NCBI GenBank assembly: GCA_964017045.1
Contig: OZ024809.1
Location: forward strand, 14,142,307-14,206,306
Source of the DNA: Omphiscola glabra
Taxonomy: Eukaryota > Mollusca > Gastropoda > Lymnaeidae
Reading direction: 5' to 3'
Length of the DNA stretch: 64,000 nt
Shown one piece after another: positions 13,441-23,321 of this stretch. The notes under the pieces were generated by a model that was not told the DNA's origin, did not search any database, and saw only the letters and a program-made list of their open reading frames with translations. The position numbers and the translations under genes are program-made. Numbering within the stretch: position 1 is the first letter of the stretch; each line of letters starts with the position of its first letter.

Positions 13441-13790
13441 AAAGGTGGTGTTGGATGTGGTGCTGTTGGATCTGGTGGGGTAGGTGTGGTGGGTGTGGTG
13501 TGTTGAATGTGGTGGTGCTGGTTGTGGTAGTGGGGAATGTTATGTTGCTGGATGTTGTGGTGGTGGATGTGTTGGTAGTGGATGTGGTGTTGTTGGATGT
13601 TTGGGAGGATATGGTGGTGATGGTGGAGGTGGTGTTGGGGTTGATGATGTATAAGGTGGATGTGAAGTGGTGTTTTGTTGGTGGTGGTGGATGTGATTAT
13701 GTTGGATGGGGTGATGGTGGTGTGTTTTTGGTGGTGTTGATGTTGTGTTGGATGTCGTGTTTGTGGATTTTGTGTCGCTAGATGTGGTGT
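13441..13790. repeat. GT-rich low-complexity block at the right edge of the satellite
   Basis: Runs of GGTGGTG and GGATGTGGTG with strong strand asymmetry occupy this stretch. The matching block in B is 48,616-48,990. The open frames on both strands are explained by composition. Confidence 0.8.
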
Positions 13791-13794
13791 TTGT

Positions 13795-13930
13795 ACCTTC
13801 GCCAATGCCCTGTCCATGCTGCTTCGCTGTCTGTGCCACTGGTTCATCAGTGATGCTTCGCTGTCTCTGTCCCTGGTTCATCCGTGCCACTTCGCTGTCT
13901 GTGCCACTGGTTCCTCCGTGCTACACCTAT
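13795..13930. repeat. ~34 bp tandem repeat (CTTCGCTGTCTGTGCCACTGG)
   Basis: About four imperfect copies contain TTCGCTGTCTGTGCCACTGG. The same repeat, with fewer copies, is at 48,990-49,095 in block B. Confidence 0.8.
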
Positions 13931-15548
13931 TAGAATGGAAATAACAACTGATTATATGAATGTCTAACGTTCCATCCAATTATCTACAATAATGGGCAAA
14001 TAAAAATTGCCCCCAACCTACCCCAACAGTTTTATTAAATTTTCAAAAAGGTCATGACATGGGTGTTTCTGCCTGGATACCATTTTCAAGATTGTAGAAA
14101 GTTCCTCCTGTCTACCTTAGCAAATCATTTTTAAATCTTAAATGATCTGGTTACTAAATAGCAAAACATCCACTCATGTATAATAGGATTATTTAGCAGT
14201 TTGGTCTAAGCTTTAAAGCTACCAGACATGTGTATTATAAAATATGAATAACAATTTTTTTAATCTTGATAGCAGGTATAACATTGATATTTGTTTAGTA
14301 TTTAGATGAATTTGTATTTTGAAATGCGTCACACAAAAAAAACAACAACTTTTATTTTATTTTAAGGCCCATGACTTCTTAATTTCAATCATATTTTCAA
14401 TTTGTAGTCTAAAACTGCACTTAGCACAAAGAATAAAGAATTGAAAGAAACCCCGAGCCTCTACCATAATCTGAATATATTGAAGATATTGTACATGTTT
14501 CATTAGATTTTGTGTTTGTTCTTGGAGATATCTAATTATGAAATATTCTCAGGAACACACGAGTTTACCCTTCACTATGCTACATATTATTATTCATCTT
14601 TTCAATACAAACAATTTGATATACATGAACTTATATTTTGGACATTAATGTTTTTTGTCGTGTTCATTGTCAAATATCACACTTGAAAATTTGACGGCCA
14701 TTTTGAATATAAAATGAGGTCATTTGAGCGGAATTTATGAAATGAAGTCAGTTTGGATAATGATTTGAATCTTACTGTAATTTTTGTATTGTTTGTAATG
14801 GTTAGCTACATTAAATCCTCAAATGACATCAATTGACTGCTCTTTTTCAAACATCTTTCTCAAATCTGTTCCCAGTTTTTATTTTAGTTATTTAACACAA
14901 AATAAAAATAAAATCATAACTTTCTTTAGAATCGACCAACAAACATGAATGTGGTATCAATGAATTGCATTTTTTTACGCCCCATCGAACCAACTAAATC
15001 TTAAAGCTATAATTTGTTATACTTCATTTTGAAATTTTTCACATTTAAATTTATTAACAATGTATGCCATCATTTTATTAAGTATCACAAACAGTTTGTC
15101 TTATCATTATTTTTAATTTTATTATAACGAAGACTAGTGTTTAAAAAAAGAATTGACTTACCAGCTAAAAGCAAACTGCCATGATAACACGAACCGGCAG
15201 CCCAGCGATCCATCTCGATGTGACAACAATTAACACACATCCACTCAAGGTCTGTAAGCCGGGATTAGAGGGGGGTGGGTGGGGTTTGGGGTACAACTCT
15301 TGGCTAACACACCACTCAGGCATGTATAGGATTGGCAAGCCATCTCCGAACTCACCGTAACCCACCCCCCTAACTGGATGGTCCAATTTGATTTGACGGA
15401 CGAACAACAACTTAGGCATGTTAATGTTTACGTTATCAGTGGACACAATACAACGACATTAGCCCGAAAAGGGGCGGGGAGGGCGTTAGTGGAAGGACCT
15501 TTGATTGAAATAAATGTAGTGTCTATTTTGTGAATCGTTATTGCCCGA
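13931..15548. other. Single-copy spacer shared by both blocks
   Basis: This AT-rich sequence matches 49,100-50,674 in block B with scattered substitutions and small indels. No gene is supported. A minus-strand frame at 15,165-15,446 is followed at its end by a donor-like GTAAGT that is conserved in block B. The frame itself is not conserved, because B lacks 96 bp within it, so a non-coding transcript is the most that could be proposed. Confidence 0.6.
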
Positions 15549-15784
15549 GACATTATAGACTGCTGGTACGTTCATAAGTCCTGACATTATAGACTGCTGG
15601 TACGTTCATAAGTCCTGACATTAAAGACTGCTGGTACGTTCATAAGTCCTGACATTATAGACTGCTGGTACGTTCATAAGTCCTGACTCTATAATCTGCT
15701 GATACGTTCATAAGTCCTGACATTTTATACTGCTGGTACGTTCATAAGTCCTGACATTATAGACTGCTGGTACGTTCATAAGTC
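15549..15784. repeat. 34 bp minisatellite, seven copies
   Basis: The unit contains GACTGCTGGTACGTTCATAAG and is repeated seven times with few differences. Block B holds a single copy at 51,038-51,066 followed by the same flank (GTCAAGGCTTTT), so the expansion is specific to block A or was lost from B. Confidence 0.95.
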
Positions 15785-15876
15785 AAGGCTTTTGTAAAAC
15801 AAGGCAATGCCAAACAAATTTAAGGGGAATACTCTAATTAAAAATTTAGACGTTGCAATGCACGGTAAACGTAACG

Positions 15877-16560
15877 CTACATATTTGACAAGCACCCCCA
15901 CTCCTCCGTTACGCTCCTTATTTGACCAGCACCCCACTCCTCCGTTTCGATACATATTTCACCAGCATCTCACTCCCCCGTTACGCTAGATATTTGACCA
16001 GCGTCCCACTCCTCCATTGCGCTACATAATTTTAACAAGCACCCCACTCCTCCGTTATGCTACATATTTCACTAGCACCCCAGTCCCCCTTTACGCTACA
16101 TATTTCACTAGCACCCCAGTCCCCCGTTACGCTACATATTTCATTAGCACCCCACTCACCCATTACGCTACATATTTCATTAGCACCCCACTCACCCATT
16201 ACGCTACATATTTCATTAGCACCCCAGTCCCCCGTTATGCTACATATTTCACTAACACCCCAGTCCCCCTTTACGCTACATATTTCACTAGCACCCCAGT
16301 CCCCCGTTACGCTACATATTTCATTAGCACCCCACTCACCCATTACGCTACATATTTCATTAGCACCCCACTCACCCATTACGCTACATATTTCATTAGC
16401 ACCCCAGTCCCCCATTACGCTACATATTTCATTAGCACCCAACTCCCCCGTTACGCTACATATTTGACGAGCACCCCACTCACCCATTACGCTACATATT
16501 TCACCAGCACCCACTTCTCCGTTACGCTACATATTTCACCAGCACCCCACTCCTTCGTCC
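15877..16560. repeat. 36 bp minisatellite (TTACGCTACATATTTC), about 19 copies
   Basis: Each 36 bp unit contains TTACGCTACATATTTCA and AGCACCCCACTC. Because 36 is divisible by three, frames stay open on both strands (repeats of 12 residues). I treat these as non-coding. Block B carries about 12 copies at 51,157-51,585. Units with CATTAGCACC and CACCAGCACC form alternating subtypes in A, suggesting a multi-unit amplification. Confidence 0.95.
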
Positions 16561-17245
16561 AAAATACGTTAGCGTTGACGACACAAATATAAGTTGTAGG
16601 AATGTTTTTATTGCTTCTTTACTTGCCAACATAACCTCATTTTTTTTATAACACTTAAAGTTTAATCGCAAAACAATGTGTTTGCCTTTCAATATAGTCT
16701 AGTCTACAATATTGTCTCGTTAAATAGTGGAACAAGATGTCTGCTTTGGCTTTAAAAGAAAATGTGGGACTCGCTAGATGCCTTAGTCTTCATACATGTA
16801 AACTAGGGGGTTACTATGAATATAAGTAGTAGAAAAATACAATTAAAAATGTGTTATAACATATTTGACTATTCAATAGTGATATTGATAGTAAAGCAAA
16901 TTAAATGATCAAACACATAAAATGAATTTTAGTATGAGCATAATTTTTTGTAAAGTTATATATTTAGAAAAAAAAAAGTTAATTTCCCAAGGTTAATGTA
17001 ATGCTAATGTGGTCAAACATTGTGCCACATCAAATTTTTGGATTTATGTTCAGTCCCAGCAAAGTCATTTTTCACAAAGAACATTTTCTCTTTTCCCATA
17101 TTAATTTTGTTATATGGTGACATCCAAAACATGGCCCTGGGCTTAGAGATTTCGCCCGGGTGACGTGGGCTGGTGCCATTGATTACTGCTACCTTACGCC
17201 AGCTTCATATAAAATTGGCGAATGTGTCCACTTCTTTATTTTCAA
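16561..17245. other. Single-copy spacer left of the LINE
   Basis: This AT-rich sequence matches about 51,590-52,400. Block A carries about 48 bp before GAGATTTCGCCCGGG (around 17,095-17,145) that B lacks. Nothing coding is seen. Confidence 0.6.
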
Positions 17246-19542
17246 GTGTCTGCAATATTTCTGGTCTTCTCCTGCATCTGTTGTTGGGTATGGGAGAGAA
17301 GGGCAAGATCGTCAGCAAAATCGAGGTCATCAAGCTGGTCCCACAAGGTCCATTGAATACCATTCCGCTTCTGTTGTGTGGAAGTTTTCATCACCCAGTC
17401 AATGGCCAATAGGAACAGGAAAGGCGAAAGCAAACAACCCTGCCTCACACCGGTCTTCACCTGGAAAGCATCCGTCACCTGTTGTCCGTGGACCACTCGG
17501 CAGGTCATCCCCTCGTAAGAGTTTCTGATCAAGTCCGTGATTTTCCGCGGGACTCCATAATGTCTCAACAGTCTCCAGAGGGTTTGCCTATCCACACTGT
17601 CAAAGGCTTTCTCGTAGTCAACGAAGTTGATGTAGAGGGGTGAGTTCCATTCCAGGGATTGCTCTAGGATGATGCGCAGTGTTGCAATTTGGTCAGTACA
17701 GGATCTGTTGGTCCGGAAGCCAGCCTGTTGGTCCCGTAGCAGGGGGTCAACAGTTTCTTTCATTCTGTTGAGTAGTACGCGGTTGAAAACCTTGCCTGGG
17801 ATGGACAGTAAGGTGATCCCTCTATAGTTGGAGCAGGAGCTTAAGTCCCCCTTTTTTGGGATTTTAATGAGATATCCCTCCTTCCACTCCGAAGGTACCT
17901 GTTCCTCCTCCCAGATCTTCAAGAACAGTGGGTGAAGCATATCTACACTGGTGTGCACGTCAGCCTTCAGTGCCTCTGCTGGGATGCCATCCGGTCCTGC
18001 AGCCTTGCCATTTTTAAGTTGTTTGATGGCAATACGGATCTCTTCTTTGGTGGGTGCGTTGCAGTCAATAGCCAGGTCACTGTCAGCTGGCTGAATATCT
18101 GGTGGGTTACTTGGCTCTGGCCTGTTTAGAAGTTCCTCAAAGTGTTCTTTCCATCTGGCTCTCTGTTGCTCCTCATTTGGTATGCTCTTACCATCTTTGT
18201 CCTTCACTGGTCTCTCTGGCTTCCTGAACTTTCCAGACAACTTCTTGATGGTAGCGAACAATTCCCGCATATTTCCTTGGTAGGCTGCTTCTTCCGCTTC
18301 TTTGGCAAGCATGTCTACAAAGTTCCTTTTGTCCCTCTTAGCGCTTTTCTTTACTTTCTTATTTGCCTCTGAGTACTCCTTTTGGAACCTAACTTTCTGC
18401 GCTCGTGTACGGCTGTTGTTAATTTCTGCCTTCTTCCCTTTTCTCTCTTCTATCACTTTCAATGTATCTGCTGTTATCCATTCTTTGTGTGTATGTTTCT
18501 TGTTTCCCAACACTTCCTGACATGTTGATTTGACTGCTTTCTTTACTCCTTGCCACTTTCCATCGATCGTCTCGTCTCCTAGCAGTTCCTGTAGGACTTG
18601 GAACTTGTTGGACAGAGTGATCCTGAACTCTTCCTGTTTGCCCTTATCTTTCAAGAGGGGGGTGTTGTAGCGCAACCTATATGATGTCTGCTCAGTGTAG
18701 TGCCTTTTCAGTTTTAGTCTCAGCCGGGCCACTAGAAGATGGTGGTCTGAGGCAACGTCAGCTCCTCTTCTGACACGTACATCTTGGAGAGATCGCCTGA
18801 ATTTTTTCCCAATACACACATGATCTATTTGGTTCATCGTTTGGAGGTCCGGTGAAACCCATGTGGCCTTGTGTATCCTCCTGTGTTGGAATAAGCTCCC
18901 GCCTATGACTAGATTTGTTGTGGCACATAGGTCGGCAAATCTTTCTCCGTTATCATTCATTTCTCCTATCCCCTGTCGCCCAATGGCTTCTTCATAGCCC
19001 GTGTTGTCACTGCCGATCTTGGCATTGAGATCTCCTATGAGGATGACAATGTTTCGCCAAGGGCGACCCTGGGTAATGGTAAGCAATCTGTTATAGAATT
19101 CATCTTTGTCTTCCTCCTCACTTTCGTTTGTTGGTGCGTAGCACTGGATAACATCCAAATTGATTCTGTGTTTTTTGGTCCGAAAGGTTGCTGTGAGTAT
19201 TCTAGGCCCATGCGCCTCCCATCCAATGAGTGCTCCTTGGGCTGCCCTGGATATCATCAGGGCCACGCCCAGAGTGTGTGGTGCATCGTCACTCTCGTGC
19301 CCTGAGAATAACAGCATCTCTCCTGAGGCTAGTCTCTTCTGTCCGCACCCGATCCATCTTGCCTCGCTGATTCCTAGTATGGCGAGGTTATAGTTCCTCA
19401 TCTCAGCGGCTACTTGTGCAGTCTTTCCCGTCTCATACATGGTGCGTACATTCCACGTTCCAATGGCGGTGGTGGTCCTGGTGGAGATGATGGTCGTCGG
19501 CCTAGTAGTTTCCAGATTCTGGCTTTCACTACTTGGCGTCAT
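17242..19542 (-). CDS. LINE endonuclease/reverse transcriptase, C-terminally truncated
   Basis: This 766-codon frame has no internal stop. Residues 27-270 form an apurinic-type endonuclease. The visible residues are Asn31 in GTWNVRTM, Glu60 in SEARW, Asp171 and Asn173 in GDLNAK, Asp240 in NQIDHV, and Asp266 with His267 in SDHH. A lysine-rich linker follows (about 340-410). Reverse transcriptase begins near 495 with NGKAAGPDGIPAEALK at 511-526, YEKAFDSV at 643-650 with Asp648, and FADD at 742-745, so the catalytic aspartates are intact. The thumb and C-terminus are missing. The stop codon falls in the host target duplication. Similar proteins are often labelled craniofacial development protein 2-like in databases, but this is a transposon protein. 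The intact frame suggests a fairly young insertion. Confidence 0.95.
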   Translation of the reverse strand: MTPSSESQNLETTRPTTIISTRTTTAIGTWNVRTMYETGKTAQVAAEMRNYNLAILGISEARWIGCGQKRLASGEMLLFSGHESDDAPHTLGVALMISRAAQGALIGWEAHGPRILTATFRTKKHRINLDVIQCYAPTNESEEEDKDEFYNRLLTITQGRPWRNIVILIGDLNAKIGSDNTGYEEAIGRQGIGEMNDNGERFADLCATTNLVIGGSLFQHRRIHKATWVSPDLQTMNQIDHVCIGKKFRRSLQDVRVRRGADVASDHHLLVARLRLKLKRHYTEQTSYRLRYNTPLLKDKGKQEEFRITLSNKFQVLQELLGDETIDGKWQGVKKAVKSTCQEVLGNKKHTHKEWITADTLKVIEERKGKKAEINNSRTRAQKVRFQKEYSEANKKVKKSAKRDKRNFVDMLAKEAEEAAYQGNMRELFATIKKLSGKFRKPERPVKDKDGKSIPNEEQQRARWKEHFEELLNRPEPSNPPDIQPADSDLAIDCNAPTKEEIRIAIKQLKNGKAAGPDGIPAEALKADVHTSVDMLHPLFLKIWEEEQVPSEWKEGYLIKIPKKGDLSSCSNYRGITLLSIPGKVFNRVLLNRMKETVDPLLRDQQAGFRTNRSCTDQIATLRIILEQSLEWNSPLYINFVDYEKAFDSVDRQTLWRLLRHYGVPRKITDLIRNSYEGMTCRVVHGQQVTDAFQVKTGVRQGCLLSPFLFLLAIDWVMKTSTQQKRNGIQWTLWDQLDDLDFADDLALLSHTQQQMQEKTRNIADT

Positions 19543-19880
19543 GCATTCCGCGGCTGGGAATCTATCTTCTCCCAGGACCGTAAAGTCTTTTGTTGCTCTT
19601 GTCTGCGTTTTTGTAACAAAGGGTTTTTACGCAGCAGAGTTGTTAGCCCTGCGCACAACCGTCTGGGGGGATGCCCCTCGCAACTCTCCGGAGAGCTGCC
19701 CTTAATTTTGGGAAGGGTACCCTAGCCTTTGTGGTTTCGTCCACTCCCTGCAAGGCAGCAGGCTCTGATTTTGGTCCACCCTGGGTATTTGATTTCCCCA
19801 GTACCTACCATATCTGGTGGGCATTCCCCTATCCGCCACCTGGGGAGGCGCTTGATGAGAGATCAGAAACTCCACACAAG
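17246..19880 (-). mobile_element. Non-LTR retrotransposon (LINE), 3'-truncated, with 6 bp target duplication
   Basis: The insertion is bounded by the direct repeat TTTCAA at 17,240-17,245 and 19,881-19,886. The matching site in block B (52,395-52,400) holds one TTTCAA with no insert, so the boundaries are exact. The element lies on the minus strand and includes about 340 bp upstream of the reading frame (19,543-19,880). It stops abruptly inside the reverse transcriptase domain. There is no 3' UTR and no A-rich or microsatellite tail. Truncation at the 3' end with an intact target duplication is unusual, because LINE copies are normally cut short at the 5' end. Clade is RTE-like or I-like by eye and was not tested. 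Confidence 0.93.
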
Positions 19881-19886
19881 TTTCAA

Positions 19887-20222
19887 TAAAGCACTGTCTA
19901 TAAATATGTAAACTACAGTCAAGTCCTTTGGGACGTTTTCTTGTTTAGACCTGCGATTAGTTATTGTATACATTATAGAGAATGTTTATTTATTTATTAT
20001 AACGATACGGTCTTGTACAATTTTGAAATTGTGAAGTAGCCAGCTATTCTGAAACGATATTTTACTGTTTTGGTAGTTCCATGGTAACCGTGACTGCGGT
20101 ACTATTTGATATTTGCAGCTTTGAGGGGAGTTAAATCGTCATACTTTTGGTAAATTTTAATTTCATTTTTTAAGGTTTAGCGTCTCTTATGTCGGAACAC
20201 TAAAACAATCCCTTATTGTTGC
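19887..20222. other. Single-copy spacer between the LINE and the solo LTR
   Basis: This matches 52,401-52,740 nearly base for base, including ATAAAGCACTGT and the poly-T-flanked AAGGTTTAGCGTC. No gene is seen. Confidence 0.7.
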
Positions 20223-20825
20223 TGTCACATGGCGACTGTGACTGGAAACGATAGGGGTCAGGAATGTGTTAAGAGAGAACATTCTTGGACCACCTAAGAA
20301 TATTGGGGATGAGCGATGGGGTATAAGTAGGGACACCTAATTTTGTAGTTTCACTGAGCACTACGGCCCACACATGAGACTTCTCTCGTCAAAGCTCAGA
20401 CGCAGACTTACCGGTACCAGCTTAGCCACATTATCCACTTAGAGAGGTAAGTGTATGTAAGGTGTGTGTATGGAGGAGCTTTATGGTAGTTCGTGTGACT
20501 GATAGTTACGTTATGTAGAGGTTTGCTTGATATTGAGAATCACTATTATAATGTCATTTTAGTAATTATATATGTACGAAAATCATCCTATTACTTCAAA
20601 GTGTATTTTTTCATAGCGCATGCTATTATTTCATTGTATTTCGCACATTTCTTTGTTTAGTATATTTAAATAATAAATTTGCTTCGTATTTTTTAAGTTA
20701 AATTGAAGACTTCCTTTGTTTATTGCATAGTTATTGTGTTTCCATGGGCACATCAAAACAGGGTGGTGTCAGAGGTGTTGTAGAATATAGACCAAGGGTC
20801 ACTTGGCACAAGGGAGCTCGTGACA
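20223..20825 (+). mobile_element. Solo LTR (Ty3/gypsy-like), 603 bp, with 5 bp target duplication
   Basis: The element begins TGTCACATGG and ends GCTCGTGACA, the TG...CA ends of an LTR with short inverted repeats (TGTCAC/GTGACA). The 5 bp GTTGC flanks it at 20,218-20,222 and 20,826-20,830. Block B has the unoccupied site GTTAC at 52,736-52,740. A TATA-like GGTATAAGTAGGG lies near 20,320 and an AATAAA signal near 20,672, as expected for an LTR promoter and polyadenylation site. No internal retroviral genes are present, so the copy arose by LTR-LTR recombination. Assignment to Ty3/gypsy rests on end sequence and TSD length only. Confidence 0.88.
20320..20335 (+). promoter_or_regulatory. TATA-like promoter element in the solo LTR
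   Basis: GGTATAAGTAGGG lies about 100 bp into the LTR, at a usual distance for the U3/R boundary. A C/A-rich stretch with a possible initiator follows. Activity is inferred only. Confidence 0.4.
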
Positions 20826-20830
20826 GTTGC

Positions 20831-21156
20831 ATTTCCCTCGAAGTCATTTGACTTAATTTAAATTGTAGGAGATGAGTTGGAATTTTATTTATCTCTATTT
20901 TTTATGTTTGTTTTTCTTGCTTTAATTAATAAATTAATTTAATTTATAATTCTGCATGGTTCAGCATTCTTGTAACAAGTTAGAGAAATTCATGCCCACA
21001 TAAATACTTGATTTTCTTCCGACTGTAAGGATCGGGAAAATATTATTTTAATATATGTTCAACCTTTCACCGTTTATATTTTAATTTGTTTAAGAAATTG
21101 TTAATGAAAAAATGAAATCCGCAACAATAATCCAGGTAGTGGATTTCCAATGAAGC
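20831..21156. other. Single-copy spacer right of the solo LTR
   Basis: This AT-rich stretch matches 52,741-53,080. It contains no open frame of note and no visible repeat. Confidence 0.6.
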
Positions 21157-22552
21157 AAATGTAAAGTTACAGTGCGAGATGTCAGGAAGTTTAAATGTAA
21201 AGTTACAGTGCGAGATGTCAGGAAGTTTAAATGTAAAGTTACAGTGCGAGATGTCAGGAAGTTTAAATGTAAAGTTACAGTGCGAAATGTCAGGAAGTAA
21301 ATGTAAAGTTACAGTGCGAAATGTCAGGAAGTTTAAATGTAAAGTTACAGTGCTAGATGTCAGGAAGTTTAAATGTAAAGTTACAGTGCGAGATGTCAGG
21401 AAGTTTAAATGTAAAGTTACAGTGCGAAATGTCAGGAAGTAAATGTAAAGTTACAGTGCGAAATGTCAGGAAGTTTAAATGTAAAGTTACAGTGCGAGAT
21501 GTCAGGAAGTTTAAATGTAAAGTTACAGTGCGAGATGTCAGGAAGTTTAAATGTAAAGTTACAGTGCGAAATGTCAGGAAGTTTAAATGTAAAGTTACAG
21601 TGCGAAATGTCAGGAAGTTTAAATGTAAAGTTACAGTGCGAGATGTCAGGAAGTTTAAATGTAAAGTTACAGTGCGAAATGTCAGGAAGTTTAAATGTAA
21701 AGTTACAGTGCGAGATGTCAGGAAGTTTAAATGTAAAGTTACAGTGCGAGATGTCAGGAAGTTTAAATGTAAAGTTACAGTGCGAAATGTCAGGAAGTAA
21801 ATGTAAAGTTACAGTGCGAAATGTCAGGAAGTTTAAATGTAAAGTTACAGTGCGAGATGTCAGGAAGTTTAAATGTAAAGTTACAGTGCGAGATGTCAGG
21901 AAGTTTAAATGTAAAGTTACAGTGCGAGATGTCAGGAAGTTTAAATGTAAAGTTACAGTGCGAGATGTCAGGAAGTTTAAATGTAAAGTTACAGTGCGAG
22001 ATGTCAGGAAGTTTAAATGTAAAGTTACAGTGCGAAATGTCAGGAAGTTTAAATGTAAAGTTACAGTGCGAGATGTCAGGAAGTTTAAATGTAAAGTTAC
22101 AGTGCGAGATGTCAGGAAGTTTAAATGTAAAGTTACAGTGCGAGATGTCAGGAAGTTTAAATGTAAAGTTACAGTGCGAGATGTCAGGAAGTTTAAATGT
22201 AAAGTTACAGTGCGAGATGTCAGGAAGTTTAAATGTAAAGTTACAGTGCGAGATGTCAGGAAGTTTAAATGTAATGTTACAGTGCGAGATGTCAGGAAGT
22301 TTAAATGTAATGTTACAGTGCGAGATGTCAGGAAGTTTAAATGTAATGTTACAGTGCGAGATGTCAGGAAGTTTAAATGTAAAGTTACAGTGCGAGATGT
22401 CAGGAAGTTGAAATGTAAAGTTACAGTGCGAGATGTCAGGAAGTTTAAATGGAAAGTTACAGTGCGAGATGTCAGGAAGTTTAAATGTAATGTTACAGTG
22501 CGAGATGTCAGGAAGTTTAAATGTAATGTTACAGTGCGAGATGTCAGGAAGT
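21157..22552. repeat. 36 bp minisatellite (TAAAGTTACAGTGCGAGATG), about 39 copies
   Basis: Units of 36 bp contain TAAAGTTACAGTGCGAGATG and TCAGGAAGTTTAAA. A few units near 21,297, 21,437 and 21,797 are 34 bp, lacking TT in the GAAGTTTAAATG part. Copies are almost identical, so amplification is recent. A T-for-A variant (GTAATGTTACAG) clusters at 22,270-22,540. Block B has a single, partly matching unit at 53,084-53,115 between the same flanks. A 373-codon frame across the array is a consequence of the period and is not proposed as a gene. Confidence 0.97.
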
Positions 22553-22840
22553 TTATAATAATTGTAAGAACAAAAAGGCGATAATTAAACGTCTAGATCA
22601 GTATTTTATTGATTCATCCATTGATAAGTTACGCACTGCGGGATATTTGTGAGGGGGGGGGGTGGTGATTCTGGAGACTATGCCTATGCCTACTGATGGT
22701 CTGTGTAAAGTATGTTACATTTAAAACTATCCTGAAATTCTGACACTCTGTTATATTTCTAATAAAACAAACTGTCACTTACTATGATATTTTTCTAATA
22801 GAGCCAACTGTCACCTACTCTGTTATATCTCATCTTTCTA
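22553..22840. other. Spacer shared with block B
   Basis: This matches 53,116-53,460, with ATTGATTCATCCATTGATAA in both copies. A G-run sits at about 22,650. Nothing coding is seen. Confidence 0.6.
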
Positions 22841-22844
22841 CATT

Positions 22845-23080
22845 GATTTGGTGTATGGTCCACCATGCCATTGAATGTGTACCTCCGCCATTCTACCTTG
22901 ATTTTTGTGTGTGAGTGGACCACCATCACATTGAATATGTTCCTCCATTCTACCTTGATTTGTTGTATGAGATGTCAACCAACACAGTAAACGTGATCTT
23001 CCATTCTACCTTGATTTTGGAGTATTAGATGTCCTCTACTACAGTGAATGTGTACCTCCACCACTCTTCCTTGATTTGGC
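22845..23080. repeat. ~63 bp degenerate tandem repeat at the right end of block A
   Basis: About four imperfect units contain CCATTCTACCTTGATTT and TGTACCTCC or TGTTCCTCC. Two to three units of the same repeat end block B at 53,470-53,620. Similarity between the blocks is lost here. Confidence 0.75.
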
Positions 23081-23321
23081 GAAAGAGAAGTATCGGCAGA
23101 ATCAGTCAGCTGACAATTTGAGAGGCCATCATCAGATTAATCTAATGTCCAGGGTTAACAAGACAGATAACTCAATATCAGTATCCGTTTAATCTAATGT
23201 CCAGGGCTAACCAGACAGGGTGAGATATGGTCTTAAGGGGGCGGTTGCCGGAAAAAAAAATTTTTAGAACCACTGTTGTAGAGCATAAATACCAGCTATC
23301 ACAGATTTGGGCAACCTGCTA

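Larger units (their letters stand above)
1..23080 (+). repeat. Segmental duplication, block A
   Basis: This segment matches 33,270-53,620 in the same order and orientation. Visible anchors are 72-290 with 33,322-33,590, 13,931-15,540 with 49,100-50,674, 16,590-17,245 with 51,610-52,400, 19,881-20,222 with 52,395-52,740, 20,826-21,160 with 52,737-53,085, and 22,550-23,080 with 53,110-53,620. The copies differ by many substitutions, so the duplication is not recent. The left end may lie outside the window. Anchors were aligned by eye and no identity value was computed. Confidence 0.9.

Noticed and set aside
2745..13890. Many open frames of 60-160 codons rich in Val/Glu (plus) or Thr/Pro/Leu (minus), for example 3,283-3,522 and 13,347-13,847
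   Set aside because: They follow GT-rich low-complexity DNA and satellite units that lack stop codons, occur in several frames at once, and repeat with the array. There is no domain or start context.
15165..15446. 93-codon minus-strand frame ending at a conserved donor-like GTAAGT
   Set aside because: The frame is destroyed in block B by the 96 bp difference and other changes, so coding conservation is not supported.
16017..16592. 191-codon plus and 160-codon minus frames
   Set aside because: Both strands are open only because the minisatellite period is 36 bp.
17242..19542. Host gene resembling craniofacial development protein 2
   Set aside because: The endonuclease plus reverse transcriptase architecture, the target duplication and the empty paralogous site show that it is a LINE.
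21463..22584. A 373-codon open frame
   Set aside because: It is the 36 bp minisatellite read through (12-residue repeat), overlaps equally open frames in another phase, and the block B locus has no such frame.
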